The notes below the pieces were generated by a model. That model was not told the DNA's origin and ran no database searches. It was given only the letters and a program-made list of their open reading frames with translations. A stretch of 64,000 bases of DNA from Chryseobacterium piperi (GTDB taxonomy: Bacteria; Bacteroidota; Bacteroidia; Flavobacteriales; Weeksellaceae), in the NCBI RefSeq assembly GCF_002285635.2, contig NZ_CP023049.2, positions 1,240,001-1,304,000 on the forward strand, written 5' to 3'. This document shows, piece after piece, positions 53,838-62,715 of this stretch. The stretch's first letter is position 1. Each line of letters opens with the position of its first letter. The translations under genes and the position numbers were made by a program.

Positions 53838-54473
53838 TTAAGAATTAAAATTACCTTTTGATACATAAACCACTTTTTTAGTATCAAAAAATTCTCCTTC
53901 AAAGTAATTTTTAAGATTATAGATTTCACATTTAATTCCCGCCAGTTCTTCTGCCAGATCTCCGCCTTTTAAATATAAAATTCCGTTATGCTTAGGATTG
54001 AATTGCTCTTTATCAAATTTACCTTTCAACCATCTTAAAAACTCCGGCATCTGTGTCACCGCTCTGCTTACTACAAAATGGAATTTTTCTTTCAGTTTTT
54101 CAGCTCTTCCGTGAATGGCCGTTACATTTTTTAATCCCACTCCTTCAGCAACAGCATTTACAACACTTATTTTTTTGCCAATAGAATCAATCAGCGTAAA
54201 TTCCACTTCCGGAAATAGAATAGCTAAAGGAATTCCAGGGAAACCACCTCCCGTTCCGATATCCAGAACTCTGGTTCCCGGAGCGAACTCCATCACTTTG
54301 GCAATCCCCAATGAATGCAGAATATGCTTTTCATACAAAGATTCCATATCTTTTCTGGAAATCACATTGATCTTTTCATTCCATTCCCCATACAGATTTT
54401 GCAGCTTGGAGAACTGTTGTATCTGATTTTCTGTAAGATCCGGAAAGTATTTTAATAGTAACGATGTAGACAT
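53838..54473 (-). CDS. rsmG: 16S rRNA (guanine-527-N7) methyltransferase RsmG
   Basis: A 211-residue methyltransferase making m7G527 in 16S rRNA. It starts at the ATG at 54473 (MSTSLLLKYFPDL); the longer frame starts at a TTG inside the TATTTTTG promoter box (54492-54499). Motifs: YGEWNEKINVISRKD, the SAM site VLDIGTGGGFPGIPLAILFPEVEFTLIDSIGKKI, AIHGRAE and FVVSRAV. Loss of RsmG is known to give low-level streptomycin resistance in other bacteria. Monocistronic. Confidence 0.95.
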   Translation of the reverse strand: MSTSLLLKYFPDLTENQIQQFSKLQNLYGEWNEKINVISRKDMESLYEKHILHSLGIAKVMEFAPGTRVLDIGTGGGFPGIPLAILFPEVEFTLIDSIGKKISVVNAVAEGVGLKNVTAIHGRAEKLKEKFHFVVSRAVTQMPEFLRWLKGKFDKEQFNPKHNGILYLKGGDLAEELAGIKCEIYNLKNYFEGEFFDTKKVVYVSKGNFNS

Positions 54474-54491
54474 GTAAATTATTATAATTTG

Positions 54492-54499
54492 CAAAAATA
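54492..54499 (-). promoter_or_regulatory. -7 box of rsmG
   Basis: TATTTTTG on the minus strand, 18 nt before the ATG; its TTG is the rejected upstream start. Confidence 0.55.
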
Positions 54500-54568
54500 A
54501 GTTTATTTCACATTGTATTCAAATTAAGTCACTCAAATCAAGGTTTAATTTCAACGTACAACATCGGA

Positions 54569-55909
54569 TCATTTGGCAATCACCGGAATCACCGGTACGC
54601 TTAGATCCCCGGTTTGATTCACCGTTTGTACTGCAAAAATATAATTATCCTTGGAAAGAGGGATTTTTGCGGAAAGCTCTTTTGTGAATATCTTTTTCTG
54701 CCATACGGGGCTATCCGTTTCTCTTACAAGCACATAATAACCTATCGGATTTCCTGATTTGGGTTTTTCCCAATGCAATGTAGTTGAGTTCGTAAGTTCC
54801 TTCACCTCTATTTCTACCCGCTCAGGTTTTGAAGCAGCACTGGCAAGACTGGCTAATACTGCAATATTGGCTGCTACATTCTTTTTCAGATAATGATAAT
54901 CAATAAATTCAGGAAGGTCACCATATTGTTTCTTATTTTCAGTTCTGACATCCTGATGCTGGTGGTCATAGTTTTCATAATATTCTGTAAGCCTTACAGA
55001 AGGAAATCCTAAATTAACAAAACTGGAATGGTCTCCGCCACGCAGAAACCTGTCATTTCTATAAATCAGTTTCACATCAAGATCTTTTACATACTTTTCT
55101 GCAATCTCTTTAATGTATCTGGCTAATTGTCTGGATTCACTATCGTTTTCAAGTCCTAAATTTCTTATTCCTGAAGCCTTTTTATCCAGATCCGCAAAAG
55201 GAAGCCCTTCACTAAATACCCTCAGTGTATGATCATTAACCTCATTAGTTTCCCCAGCTTTAGCATTGCCAATCATATCATTATTTAAAACCGCTTCTAT
55301 CTGCATATTTTCTTTTTTGGCCTTTTCAGCCAACAGTTTAGAACCTAACAATGATTGTTCTTCTCCGGAAAATGCAACAAACACAATAGAGGCCGGAAAT
55401 TTAGATTTACTTAAAATTCTTGCCGCTTCTATAACAGCACTTACTCCACTTCCGTCATCGTTCGCTCCGGGGGCAAATGACTTCCTATCCATAACATCCG
55501 TAACTCGTGAGTCCAGGTGTCCTGAAATCAGAAAAATACGTTTATCATTAGGGTCTGTCCCCTTCAGATAAGCAATGGAATTACCAAGATTGGTTACCTG
55601 ATCCACCCTCTTTCCATCCGGCTGTATATCCTGTTGTTGCAGATATACCTCCATTCTTCCCTGAGAGTTTTTTGCATATTCCCCGAACTTTTTAAGAACC
55701 CAGTTTCTTGCCGCTCCTATGCCTTTTCCAGAATCATCAATACTACTTAAAGTATGCCTGGTATTGAAGCTAACCAGTTGATGAATATAACTTTTCAAAG
55801 AGTCAGAGCTCACTTCAGAAATATATTTTTTTATTTCATGATGTTCTGAATTTGCTTGTGAAAAAAGAACAACAGGAGTAAACAGTAAAAAAAGAGAATA
55901 CTTTATCAT
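54569..55909 (-). CDS. Secreted M28 family zinc aminopeptidase
   Basis: A 446-residue exported peptidase (signal peptide to about 20). Metal and catalytic residues are visible: His in ISGHLDSRV, Asp in APGANDDGSG, catalytic Glu-Glu in FSGEEQSLLG, Asp in NNDMIGN and His in HSSFVNLGFPSVR. This is the M28 leucine/aminopeptidase arrangement. Residues about 355-446 form a fibronectin-III-like domain (SAASKPERVEIEVKELTNSTTLHW, GYYVLVRETD). It has no T9SS sorting domain and is likely periplasmic. It is divergent from the aminotransferase gene and probably monocistronic. Confidence 0.92.
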   Translation of the reverse strand: MIKYSLFLLFTPVVLFSQANSEHHEIKKYISEVSSDSLKSYIHQLVSFNTRHTLSSIDDSGKGIGAARNWVLKKFGEYAKNSQGRMEVYLQQQDIQPDGKRVDQVTNLGNSIAYLKGTDPNDKRIFLISGHLDSRVTDVMDRKSFAPGANDDGSGVSAVIEAARILSKSKFPASIVFVAFSGEEQSLLGSKLLAEKAKKENMQIEAVLNNDMIGNAKAGETNEVNDHTLRVFSEGLPFADLDKKASGIRNLGLENDSESRQLARYIKEIAEKYVKDLDVKLIYRNDRFLRGGDHSSFVNLGFPSVRLTEYYENYDHQHQDVRTENKKQYGDLPEFIDYHYLKKNVAANIAVLASLASAASKPERVEIEVKELTNSTTLHWEKPKSGNPIGYYVLVRETDSPVWQKKIFTKELSAKIPLSKDNYIFAVQTVNQTGDLSVPVIPVIAK

Positions 55910-56008
55910 AGGGAAATCTTTTTAGGCAGATTATTTCAAATATACTAAATCTCTCTTTTTTAAAGTTATTTTTATCTCAGATTATATTTATATTAAGTAT
56001 TTATTATA

Positions 56009-56016
56009 TATTTTTG
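56009..56016 (+). promoter_or_regulatory. -7 box of the aminotransferase gene
   Basis: TATTTTTG matches TAnnTTTG, 20 nt before the ATG at 56037. Confidence 0.45.
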
Positions 56017-56036
56017 TTACAATACAAAAATATTAC

Positions 56037-57230
56037 ATGAACAAACTTTCAGATAGAGTAAAAAGACTTGGTTACTCGCAGACTTTCGTAATGTCTAATA
56101 AGGCCAGAGAAATGAAAGCCAATGGAATAGATGTTATCAGCTTAACTCTTGGTGAACCGGATTTCGACGTTCCCGAAAATATAAAACAGGCAGCTTTCGA
56201 TGCCATTAATCAAAATTACAGTCATTACTCTCCTGTTCCCGGGTTCCTGGAACTGCGTGAAGCCATAGCTTATAAACTGAAGAGAGATAACAGTCTGGAA
56301 TATAAACCGACGCAAATCTGCGTTTCTAATGGAGCTAAACAAGCCATTATCAATGTTTTAGCTGCTATTATTAATGATGGAGACGAAGTGATCCTGCCTA
56401 CTCCATACTGGGTAAGTTATGATGAAATGGTAAAAATGATGGGTGGAAATTCTGTGATGGTACCCACTTCTTACGAAACTGATTTCAAAATTACGGCTGA
56501 ACAACTAGAAGAAGCTATTAGCGATAAAACCAAAGCCGTTTTATTCAGCTCACCTTGTAATCCATCTGGCGGATATTATACCTACGACGAGTTAAAATCT
56601 TTAGCGAAAGTTATTGCTAAATATCCTCAGATTACGGTTATTTCAGATGAAATTTACGAGTTTATCAATTATGAAACTCAAACCGCTTCCATAGCTCAGT
56701 TTCCGGAAATCTATGAACAAACCGCAGTAATCAACGGAATGTCTAAAGCCTTTGCAATGACCGGTTGGAGAATCGGATATTCCGCATGTCCGGAGTGGCT
56801 GGCAAAAGCTTGTGAAAAAGTTCAGGGGCAAATGACAAGCGGGGCTAATACTGTAGCGCAAAGAGCTTCCATTATAGCACTAAAAACAGATCCGTCTGAA
56901 TACCAATACATGATTGATGCTTTCAAAAAAAGAAGAGATCTTGTTTATGATCTGATTAAAGAAATTCCTGGATTCAAAGTCGTATTACCCAAAGCTGCTT
57001 TCTATTTTTTCCCGGATATTTCTTATTACATAGGCAAAACATTAAATGGAACAGAAATTAAAGATGCAGACGACTTTGCAATGTTTATTTTAGAGAATGC
57101 TCATGTAGGATGTGTAGGTGGTGTTTCATTCGGCAGCCCTGAGTGCATCAGATTTTCTTACGCTGCATCGGAAGAAGAACTGAGAGAAGCCATGAGAAGA
57201 ATCAAAGAATTACTAGAACAATCTAAATAA
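56037..57230 (+). CDS. Class I/II aminotransferase (aspartate aminotransferase type)
   Basis: A 397-residue PLP enzyme. SFSNGAKQAI-type cofactor loop (CVSNGAKQAI), SSPCNPSGGYY, VISDEIYEFI, the PLP lysine in NGMSKAFAMTGWRIGY, and the C-terminal substrate Arg in ECIRFSYAAS. The S-K-A-F-A-M-T-G-W-R-I-G-Y block is the class-Ib aspartate aminotransferase signature. It transfers the amino group between aspartate (or aromatic/branched amino acids in related enzymes) and 2-oxoglutarate. Only 13 nt separate it from the M16 peptidase downstream, so the two may be co-transcribed. Confidence 0.93.
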   Translation: MNKLSDRVKRLGYSQTFVMSNKAREMKANGIDVISLTLGEPDFDVPENIKQAAFDAINQNYSHYSPVPGFLELREAIAYKLKRDNSLEYKPTQICVSNGAKQAIINVLAAIINDGDEVILPTPYWVSYDEMVKMMGGNSVMVPTSYETDFKITAEQLEEAISDKTKAVLFSSPCNPSGGYYTYDELKSLAKVIAKYPQITVISDEIYEFINYETQTASIAQFPEIYEQTAVINGMSKAFAMTGWRIGYSACPEWLAKACEKVQGQMTSGANTVAQRASIIALKTDPSEYQYMIDAFKKRRDLVYDLIKEIPGFKVVLPKAAFYFFPDISYYIGKTLNGTEIKDADDFAMFILENAHVGCVGGVSFGSPECIRFSYAASEEELREAMRRIKELLEQSK

Positions 57231-57243
57231 CAATACCATAAAA

Positions 57244-60183
57244 ATGAATTTTTTAAAGAGAATCACAATTGCTACAAGCATTGCAGCAGCAAGTTTTTGC
57301 GGCTATGCTCAAGCACAGGACTTCCAATGGAAAGAAGCTACTTCTAATGGATATACCTACAGATACGTAACGAACGACCCTACTGCTGCAAGGTATTATA
57401 AATTAAAAAACGGCTTAACAGTCATTTTAAGTCCTACCACTAAAGATCCGAGAATCCAGACTTATATCGCTACTAAAGCGGGAAGTAAAACAGATCCAGC
57501 AGACCATACAGGTCTTGCCCATTATCTGGAGCATATGCTTTTTAAAGGAACAGATAAGTTTGGTTCTAAAGACTGGGCAAAAGAAAAGCCGCTTCTGGAT
57601 CAGATTGATGCTCTTTACGAAAAATACAATCAAACCAAAGACGAAACCAAAAGAAAGGAAATCTATAAAGAAATCGACAAGGTTTCCGGAGAAGCGGCCA
57701 AATATGCCATCGCCAACGAATATGACAAAATGATGTCAGGAATGGGTGCTGATGGAACAAATGCATTCACCTCTTTTGAGCAGACTTTTTATACTGAAGA
57801 TATTCCTTCCAATGTTACCGATAAATTTCTGGCGGTTCAGGCTGAAAGATTCAGACAACCTATTTTAAGACTTTTCCATACTGAGCTGGAAGCTGTATAC
57901 GAAGAGAAAAACAGAGGATTGGATAATGATTCAAGAAAAGTATATGAAGCCATGTTTGCGGCTATCTTCCCTAATAACAATTATGGAAAACAAACCACAA
58001 TCGGAACGGTAGAGCATTTAAAAAATCCTTCTTTAAAAGCAATCAGAGAATATTTCAACAATTATTATGTTCCCAATAATATGGGAATCATTATGTCTGG
58101 AGATTTCAACCCTGATGAGATGATTGCTAAAATCGATAAGGATTTCTCTTATATGCAGCCTAAAGCCATACCGGCTTATAATGTAGGACAGGAAAAACCT
58201 ATCACCGCTCCTATAACAAGAGAAGTTTTTGGTCCGAATCCTGAAAACATTACCATAGGGTTCAGATTTCCGGGTGCCACTACAAAAGATGCCCGATTAC
58301 TGAATCTGATTGGAAGCATGTTAACCAATGGTCAGGCAGGACTTATCGATCTGGATCTGGTAAAAAAACAAAAATTACTGGCCGCTTATGCGTTTCCATA
58401 TGTCTTAAAAGATTATTCCGTACTTTTCCTACAGGGAAATCCTACGGAAGGTCAATCTTTAGACCAGGTTAAAACCTTATTGCTTCAGGAAATTGACAAA
58501 CTGAGAAAAGGAGAATTTTCAGACGATCTGATCCAGTCTATCGTGAACAATGAAAGAAAAAATATTATTCAGAACAATGAAAAGTATTCTTCCAGAGCGA
58601 GCACGTTAATGGATGAATTCACTTCTGAAATTGATCATAAAGCTTCATTGGAATATGTGGATGAAATATCCAAGCTTACCAAAAAAGATATTATGGACTT
58701 TGCTTCAAAATATCTTCAGGATAATAACTATGTTGCAATCTACAAAAGAAAAGGAGAAGATAAAAATATTGTAAAAGTTGATAAGCCAACTATTACTCCG
58801 GTTTCTGTAAACCGGGACGACCAATCCCCTTTCCTGAAAAAAATCGACAAAATGCCTGAGAATGCGATTTCTCCAATTTGGCTAAATTTCGATAAAGATA
58901 TTGCTAAAGGTAAATTAAATGGTGTAGATGTTCTATCTGTAAAAAATACAGATAATGAGCTTTTCAGACTTTATTATTATTTTGATTCAGGAAAATGGAA
59001 CAACAAAATGCTTCCGTTAGCCGCAGAATACCTTGAGTACCTTGGAACTAAAGATAAATCTTCCGAAGCCATCAGTAAAGAATTTTACAAGTTAGCATCA
59101 AGCTTTAGCGTTAGTGCCGGTAATGAAGAAACCTATGTAACACTAGAAGGTTTAAATGAAAACTTCGATAAGACAGCTGCATTATTTGAAGATCTCATTA
59201 AAAACTGCCAGGCAGATCAGACAGCTCTGGACTCTTATAAAACAAGATTGAAAAAAGCGAGAGCTAATGCTAAGCAAAATAAAGGAGCGATTATGGCAGG
59301 CCTAAGAAGCTATGCACAATATGGACCTCAAAACCCTTTCAATAATGTTTTAAGCGATGCAGAACTGGATGCTTTAAAGGCTGAAGATCTTATTAAGGTA
59401 CTTCACGACCTATTTACATACAAGCATAAAGTATTGTACTATGGTCCGAAAACAGGAATTGACCTTACCGCTTCGTTAACTCCGGTTCACAAGCTTCCGG
59501 CCACTTTAAAAGAGATGCCGAAATCTAAAACATTTGCGCAGATTCCTACTGATAAGAATAAAGTATTGTTTGCACACTACGATATGGTTCAGGCTGAAGT
59601 TTTCTGGGTAAGAAACGGAGAGCAGTATAACTCAGCCATCACCCCTACAGTAAGCTTGTTCAATAATTATTTTGGTGGCGGAATGGGATCTATCGTATTC
59701 CAGACCATCCGTGAATCTAAAGCTTTAGCCTACTCCACGTATTCTTATTTTTCTCTTCCAAGCAAAAAAGAAGATAAGGATATCATTACAGCATATGTAG
59801 GAACTCAGGCAGATAAATTCAATGAGTCCACTACTGCAATGAATGAACTTCTCACTACGCTTCCGCAGTCTCAGCAATTATTTGAAACAGCGAAAAGCGG
59901 ATTGAAAAAATCTATCGCATCGGAAAGGATTACTCAGGATGGAATTATCTTTACTTACTTGAGAGCTCAAAAGCTTGGTAATTCAACCGATATCAGGAAG
60001 AATGTGTACGAGCAGGCTCCTAAATTAGCCTTTACAGACATTAACAACTTCCACAACAAGGAAATGAAAGGTAAAAATTTCACCTATTGTCTGGTGGCAT
60101 CGCAAGATAAAGTAAACGAAGCCGATATGCAAAAATTAGGCGAGGTTAAGAAGCTCAATTTAAACGAAATATTTGGTTATTAA
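57244..60183 (+). CDS. Exported M16 family zinc metallopeptidase (full-length)
   Basis: A 979-residue protein with a signal peptide (1-24, AQAQD) and two M16 half-modules. The N-terminal half has the inverted zinc motif HYLEHMLFKGT (HxxEH) and the third ligand in LEAVYEEKNRGLDND. The second half (about 500-979; FNNYFGGGMGSIVFQTIRESKALAYSTYSY) carries the substrate-binding partner region without a zinc site. Two halves in one chain form the closed chamber of pitrilysin/insulysin-type enzymes. It digests short peptides in the periplasm or at the surface. Thirteen nt after the aminotransferase; a terminator follows. Confidence 0.94.
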   Translation: MNFLKRITIATSIAAASFCGYAQAQDFQWKEATSNGYTYRYVTNDPTAARYYKLKNGLTVILSPTTKDPRIQTYIATKAGSKTDPADHTGLAHYLEHMLFKGTDKFGSKDWAKEKPLLDQIDALYEKYNQTKDETKRKEIYKEIDKVSGEAAKYAIANEYDKMMSGMGADGTNAFTSFEQTFYTEDIPSNVTDKFLAVQAERFRQPILRLFHTELEAVYEEKNRGLDNDSRKVYEAMFAAIFPNNNYGKQTTIGTVEHLKNPSLKAIREYFNNYYVPNNMGIIMSGDFNPDEMIAKIDKDFSYMQPKAIPAYNVGQEKPITAPITREVFGPNPENITIGFRFPGATTKDARLLNLIGSMLTNGQAGLIDLDLVKKQKLLAAYAFPYVLKDYSVLFLQGNPTEGQSLDQVKTLLLQEIDKLRKGEFSDDLIQSIVNNERKNIIQNNEKYSSRASTLMDEFTSEIDHKASLEYVDEISKLTKKDIMDFASKYLQDNNYVAIYKRKGEDKNIVKVDKPTITPVSVNRDDQSPFLKKIDKMPENAISPIWLNFDKDIAKGKLNGVDVLSVKNTDNELFRLYYYFDSGKWNNKMLPLAAEYLEYLGTKDKSSEAISKEFYKLASSFSVSAGNEETYVTLEGLNENFDKTAALFEDLIKNCQADQTALDSYKTRLKKARANAKQNKGAIMAGLRSYAQYGPQNPFNNVLSDAELDALKAEDLIKVLHDLFTYKHKVLYYGPKTGIDLTASLTPVHKLPATLKEMPKSKTFAQIPTDKNKVLFAHYDMVQAEVFWVRNGEQYNSAITPTVSLFNNYFGGGMGSIVFQTIRESKALAYSTYSYFSLPSKKEDKDIITAYVGTQADKFNESTTAMNELLTTLPQSQQLFETAKSGLKKSIASERITQDGIIFTYLRAQKLGNSTDIRKNVYEQAPKLAFTDINNFHNKEMKGKNFTYCLVASQDKVNEADMQKLGEVKKLNLNEIFGY

Positions 60184-60191
60184 CATAATGA

Positions 60192-60217
60192 AAAAGCTCT
60201 GAAATCAGAGCTTTTTT
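60192..60217 (+). terminator. Terminator of the M16 peptidase gene
   Basis: Stem AGCTCTGA (60195-60202) and TCAGAGCT (60205-60212) with a tiny loop, A-run before and six T after. Confidence 0.85.
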
Positions 60218-60266
60218 CTTTCTATCAAATTAAAAACAATTATAGATTTTATTTATCAATATACAT

Positions 60267-60296
60267 TTGTTCGATAGACAAACATTCATATATTTG
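60267..60296 (+). promoter_or_regulatory. Consensus promoter of the peroxiredoxin gene, with overlapping dyad
   Basis: TTG (60267-60269), a 19-nt spacer and TATATTTG (60289-60296) give the best flavobacterial promoter match in the window, 33 nt before the ATG. TTTGT-N7-ACAAA (60266-60282) overlaps the -33 element and could bind a redox regulator. Confidence 0.65.
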
Positions 60297-60329
60297 CATC
60301 AGAAAATTTAAATATAAAAACAGAAAATT

Positions 60330-60962
60330 ATGTCTTTAGTAGGAAAAAAATTCCCGAATCTAACAATCGATGCGATGTCTGAAATGGGTGATGATTTAAG
60401 AATCAACATTTTTGAGCAAACAACTAAAAACCAAGAGAAAGTGATTTTATTCTGGTATCCAAAAGATTTTACTTTTGTTTGCCCTACAGAGCTTCACGCT
60501 TTCCAGGATGCTTTAGGTGAATTCGAAAAAAGAAACACTAAAGTAATCGGAGCTTCATGTGATACTAACGAAGTACACTTTGCATGGTTAAACACTGCAA
60601 AAGATAATGGAGGTATTGAAGGTGTAACATACCCACTTTTAGCTGATACTCACAGACAATTAGCAAATATTTTAGGAATTGTAGATCAGGATTTCGATTA
60701 TGATGATGAAGGAAACGAAAGCTTTACAGGTTCTAATGTAACATACAGAGCAACATACCTTATCGACGAAACAGGAAAAATCTTCCACGAGTCTGTAAAT
60801 GATATGCCTTTAGGAAGAAATGTAAAAGAGTATTTAAGATTAATTGACGCTTATACTCACGTTCAGAAGCATGGAGAAGTTTGTCCTGCAAACTGGGAAG
60901 AAGGAAAAGAAGCGATGAAAGCTGACAGAAATTCTACCGCTGAATATTTAGCTAAGAACTAA
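60330..60962 (+). CDS. Peroxiredoxin, typical 2-Cys AhpC/TSA type
   Basis: A 210-residue peroxiredoxin reducing H2O2 and organic peroxides. The peroxidatic Cys51 is in DFTFVCPTELHAF and the resolving Cys is in HGEVCPANW near the C-terminus. The VGKKFPNLTIDAMSEMG start and DTNEVHFAWLN segment are typical of AhpC-like enzymes in Bacteroidota. A thioredoxin gene 170 nt downstream and a further small gene suggest a redox cluster, with thioredoxin the likely reductant. The strong TTG/TATATTTG promoter implies high expression. Confidence 0.95.
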   Translation: MSLVGKKFPNLTIDAMSEMGDDLRINIFEQTTKNQEKVILFWYPKDFTFVCPTELHAFQDALGEFEKRNTKVIGASCDTNEVHFAWLNTAKDNGGIEGVTYPLLADTHRQLANILGIVDQDFDYDDEGNESFTGSNVTYRATYLIDETGKIFHESVNDMPLGRNVKEYLRLIDAYTHVQKHGEVCPANWEEGKEAMKADRNSTAEYLAKN

Positions 60963-60968
60963 TAACAC

Positions 60969-61125
60969 AATGTGTTAATTTGAAAATGAGATAATTCGAT
61001 AATGAATCTCAAGATTCTTTACAATTATCTCGTTTTCATCTATATTATCTCTCAAGCAAAGAAATCATTTCCTTACTAAGTCTCTTTGCTCATTAACACA
61101 TTCTCAAATTTCCAAATTATAAAAT
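60969..61125. repeat. Intergenic inverted-repeat element between peroxiredoxin and thioredoxin genes
   Basis: Left arm (about 60969-61010) and right arm (about 61091-61125) are built from related units (AATTTGAAAATG, AATTTGGAAAT-type in the complement, GTGTTAAT) and are imperfect reverse complements. Within it, GAAAATGAGATAATT (60982-60996) pairs with AATTATCTCGTTTTC (61023-61037; one mismatch) and GAATC-TCAA-GATTC forms the tip, giving a long hairpin from 60981 to 61039. Confidence 0.65.
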
Positions 61126-61132
61126 TACCATT

Positions 61133-61438
61133 ATGTATACAGAATTAACTGAAGATACGTTACAAAATATCGTCAATGACAATGAAAAAGTAGTCGTTCA
61201 ATATGGTGCTACCTGGTGTGGAAACTGCCGAATCATGAAGCCTAAATTCAAAAAATTAGCTTCTGAGAATGAAGGAATTCCATTCTTATATGTAGATGCA
61301 GAAAAATTACCAGAGAGCAGAAAGCTGGCTAAAGTAGACAACCTTCCAACCTTTGCCATTTTCAAAAACGGAGCATTGGTTAACCAGGTTCAATCTAACC
61401 AGGCTGAGAGCTTAATTAACCTATTTAACGAATTATAA
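61133..61438 (+). CDS. Thioredoxin family protein
   Basis: A 101-residue cytoplasmic thioredoxin with the active site ATWCGNCRIMKPKF (Cys29/Cys32; CGNC instead of CGPC) and the cis-Pro in NLPTFAIF. CGNC is seen in some flavobacterial thioredoxins and may alter redox potential. It lies downstream of the peroxiredoxin and two bases upstream of the next gene, so it probably recycles the peroxiredoxin and is co-transcribed with the small protein. Confidence 0.92.
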   Translation: MYTELTEDTLQNIVNDNEKVVVQYGATWCGNCRIMKPKFKKLASENEGIPFLYVDAEKLPESRKLAKVDNLPTFAIFKNGALVNQVQSNQAESLINLFNEL

Positions 61439-61440
61439 TC

Positions 61441-61689
61441 ATGAAGTTACCCGTAATCAGACAGTTTTATCAAAACCAAACTCCTGAAAATCTTGAAAAA
61501 ACATTGGAGGTTTTAGAAAGCTTCACCGAATTCAGAGGAACAACTGAAGAAGATTTAAACGTAGCAGGAGAATTAATTACCAATATCTGCGGAGCTTTAG
61601 AAGTTCACGCCAATGTTCAAAACGGAATGAGCGAAAAAGATGCTTTAAACTCTTTTGCCCAAAAGGTTTTAGGATCTATTGATAAATAG
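61441..61689 (+). CDS. Small conserved protein coupled to thioredoxin (DUF6952-like)
   Basis: An 82-residue protein, mostly helical: MKLPVIRQFYQNQTPENLEKTLEVLESF, FRGTTEEDLNVAGELITNICGALEVH and GMSEKDALNSFAQKVLGS. I recall flavobacterial small proteins of this type grouped as DUF6952 and found beside thioredoxin and peroxiredoxin genes, but I cannot confirm the number here. It has one Cys (in ITNICGALEV) and no signal. It starts two bases after the thioredoxin stop, so a role in the same redox unit is likely. A terminator follows. Confidence 0.8.
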   Translation: MKLPVIRQFYQNQTPENLEKTLEVLESFTEFRGTTEEDLNVAGELITNICGALEVHANVQNGMSEKDALNSFAQKVLGSIDK

Positions 61690-61752
61690 TTTTTAATCAT
61701 TCAAAGATTAAAAGATTTAAGCATTGACATATTAAAAATCAAATTCTTAAAT

Positions 61753-61787
61753 AAAAAAATCCCGATGTAGCACATCAGGATTTTTTT
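61753..61787. terminator. Terminator between the redox cluster and the convergent hydrolase
   Basis: AAAAAAATCCCGATG pairs with CATCAGGATTTTTTT (one mismatch) around a 5-nt loop, with a T-run in both directions. Confidence 0.82.
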
Positions 61788-61809
61788 AGTTTATTGGCTA
61801 CAAAGTCGC

Positions 61810-62715
61810 TTACTTCGTATATTTCCCAAGCCATTCAAGCATCATGGCAGGGTTTTCTGAAAAATAGTTATATCCATCAAAACGGCGGGTAGTCCCCTCA
61901 ATCCAGAAAAGCTCTTTTTCTTCTGATGATAGGTTATTAAAAATAGTCTGCACATCGGAAGGTCTTGTAAGTGTATCATGATGCACCTGAACCATCAAAG
62001 TAGGAACAGTGACAGCTTTAGCATGCTCAATGGGCGATAACTCATCCATATGAAATCCGGTTCTCTTTTGAATTTCAAAATCAAAAAGATCCGTTCCTTC
62101 TTTCAAATCAATTTTAGCCTCTTCACAAGCTCTTTCTATGAAAGGTCTTGCAGAAACAGGTTGTAATGCCAAAAGACTCTTAATATCTTTAAAATACTCC
62201 GGATGTTTATTCATCGCTACCAAAGTAGAATTACAACCAAGACAGACACTGATTAAGCTCTTGATCATATTCTTTGTGCCAGCCCTTGAGTTTATATAAT
62301 TTAAAGAACCTATAACATCTCTGTATTCTAATAAACCAATCCCTACCATTCTTCCATTCCCATCATCACTGTTTCCATGATTTCTCAGATCATACGCCAG
62401 CACATTATAGCCGGCATCATGTAAGGCTTTATATTGAGGAATAAAATTCACTTCAAAACCTCCAAAATTTTTCCACGGCTCCAAATGCCCCGGATAGCCA
62501 TATCGATTGCCCGGCATAAAGTGATTACAGATAACAAGCTTATCCGAATCTGCCGGAATAAACCAACCTTCCAGAGAAACACCGTCCATTGAAGGGAAAA
62601 ATACATCTTCATACTCAAGCCCATATTCATCTGGCCTTCTAAACACTGGGGTTCTGTAGGATTTTGCAAAAAAATCAGCCAACCCTCTAATTACTTCTTC
62701 TGATTGTTTGTCCAT
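61810..62715 (-). CDS. Alpha/beta hydrolase with Cys nucleophile elbow
   Basis: A 301-residue alpha/beta-hydrolase-fold protein: LEGWFIPADSDKLVICNHFMPGN (oxyanion region), GYNVLAYDLRNHGNSDDG and the elbow ISVCLGCNS. The usual Gly-x-Ser-x-Gly is SVCLG, with Cys158 in the nucleophile position as in dienelactone hydrolases (GxCxG). Asp247 in QVHHDTLTRP could be the acid. In the expected catalytic-His position the sequence is GTTRRFDGYNYF, with no His, so activity may be altered or lost. No signal peptide. It lies downstream of the AraC-type regulator on the same strand (81-nt gap), which may control it. Confidence 0.85.
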   Translation of the reverse strand: MDKQSEEVIRGLADFFAKSYRTPVFRRPDEYGLEYEDVFFPSMDGVSLEGWFIPADSDKLVICNHFMPGNRYGYPGHLEPWKNFGGFEVNFIPQYKALHDAGYNVLAYDLRNHGNSDDGNGRMVGIGLLEYRDVIGSLNYINSRAGTKNMIKSLISVCLGCNSTLVAMNKHPEYFKDIKSLLALQPVSARPFIERACEEAKIDLKEGTDLFDFEIQKRTGFHMDELSPIEHAKAVTVPTLMVQVHHDTLTRPSDVQTIFNNLSSEEKELFWIEGTTRRFDGYNYFSENPAMMLEWLGKYTK

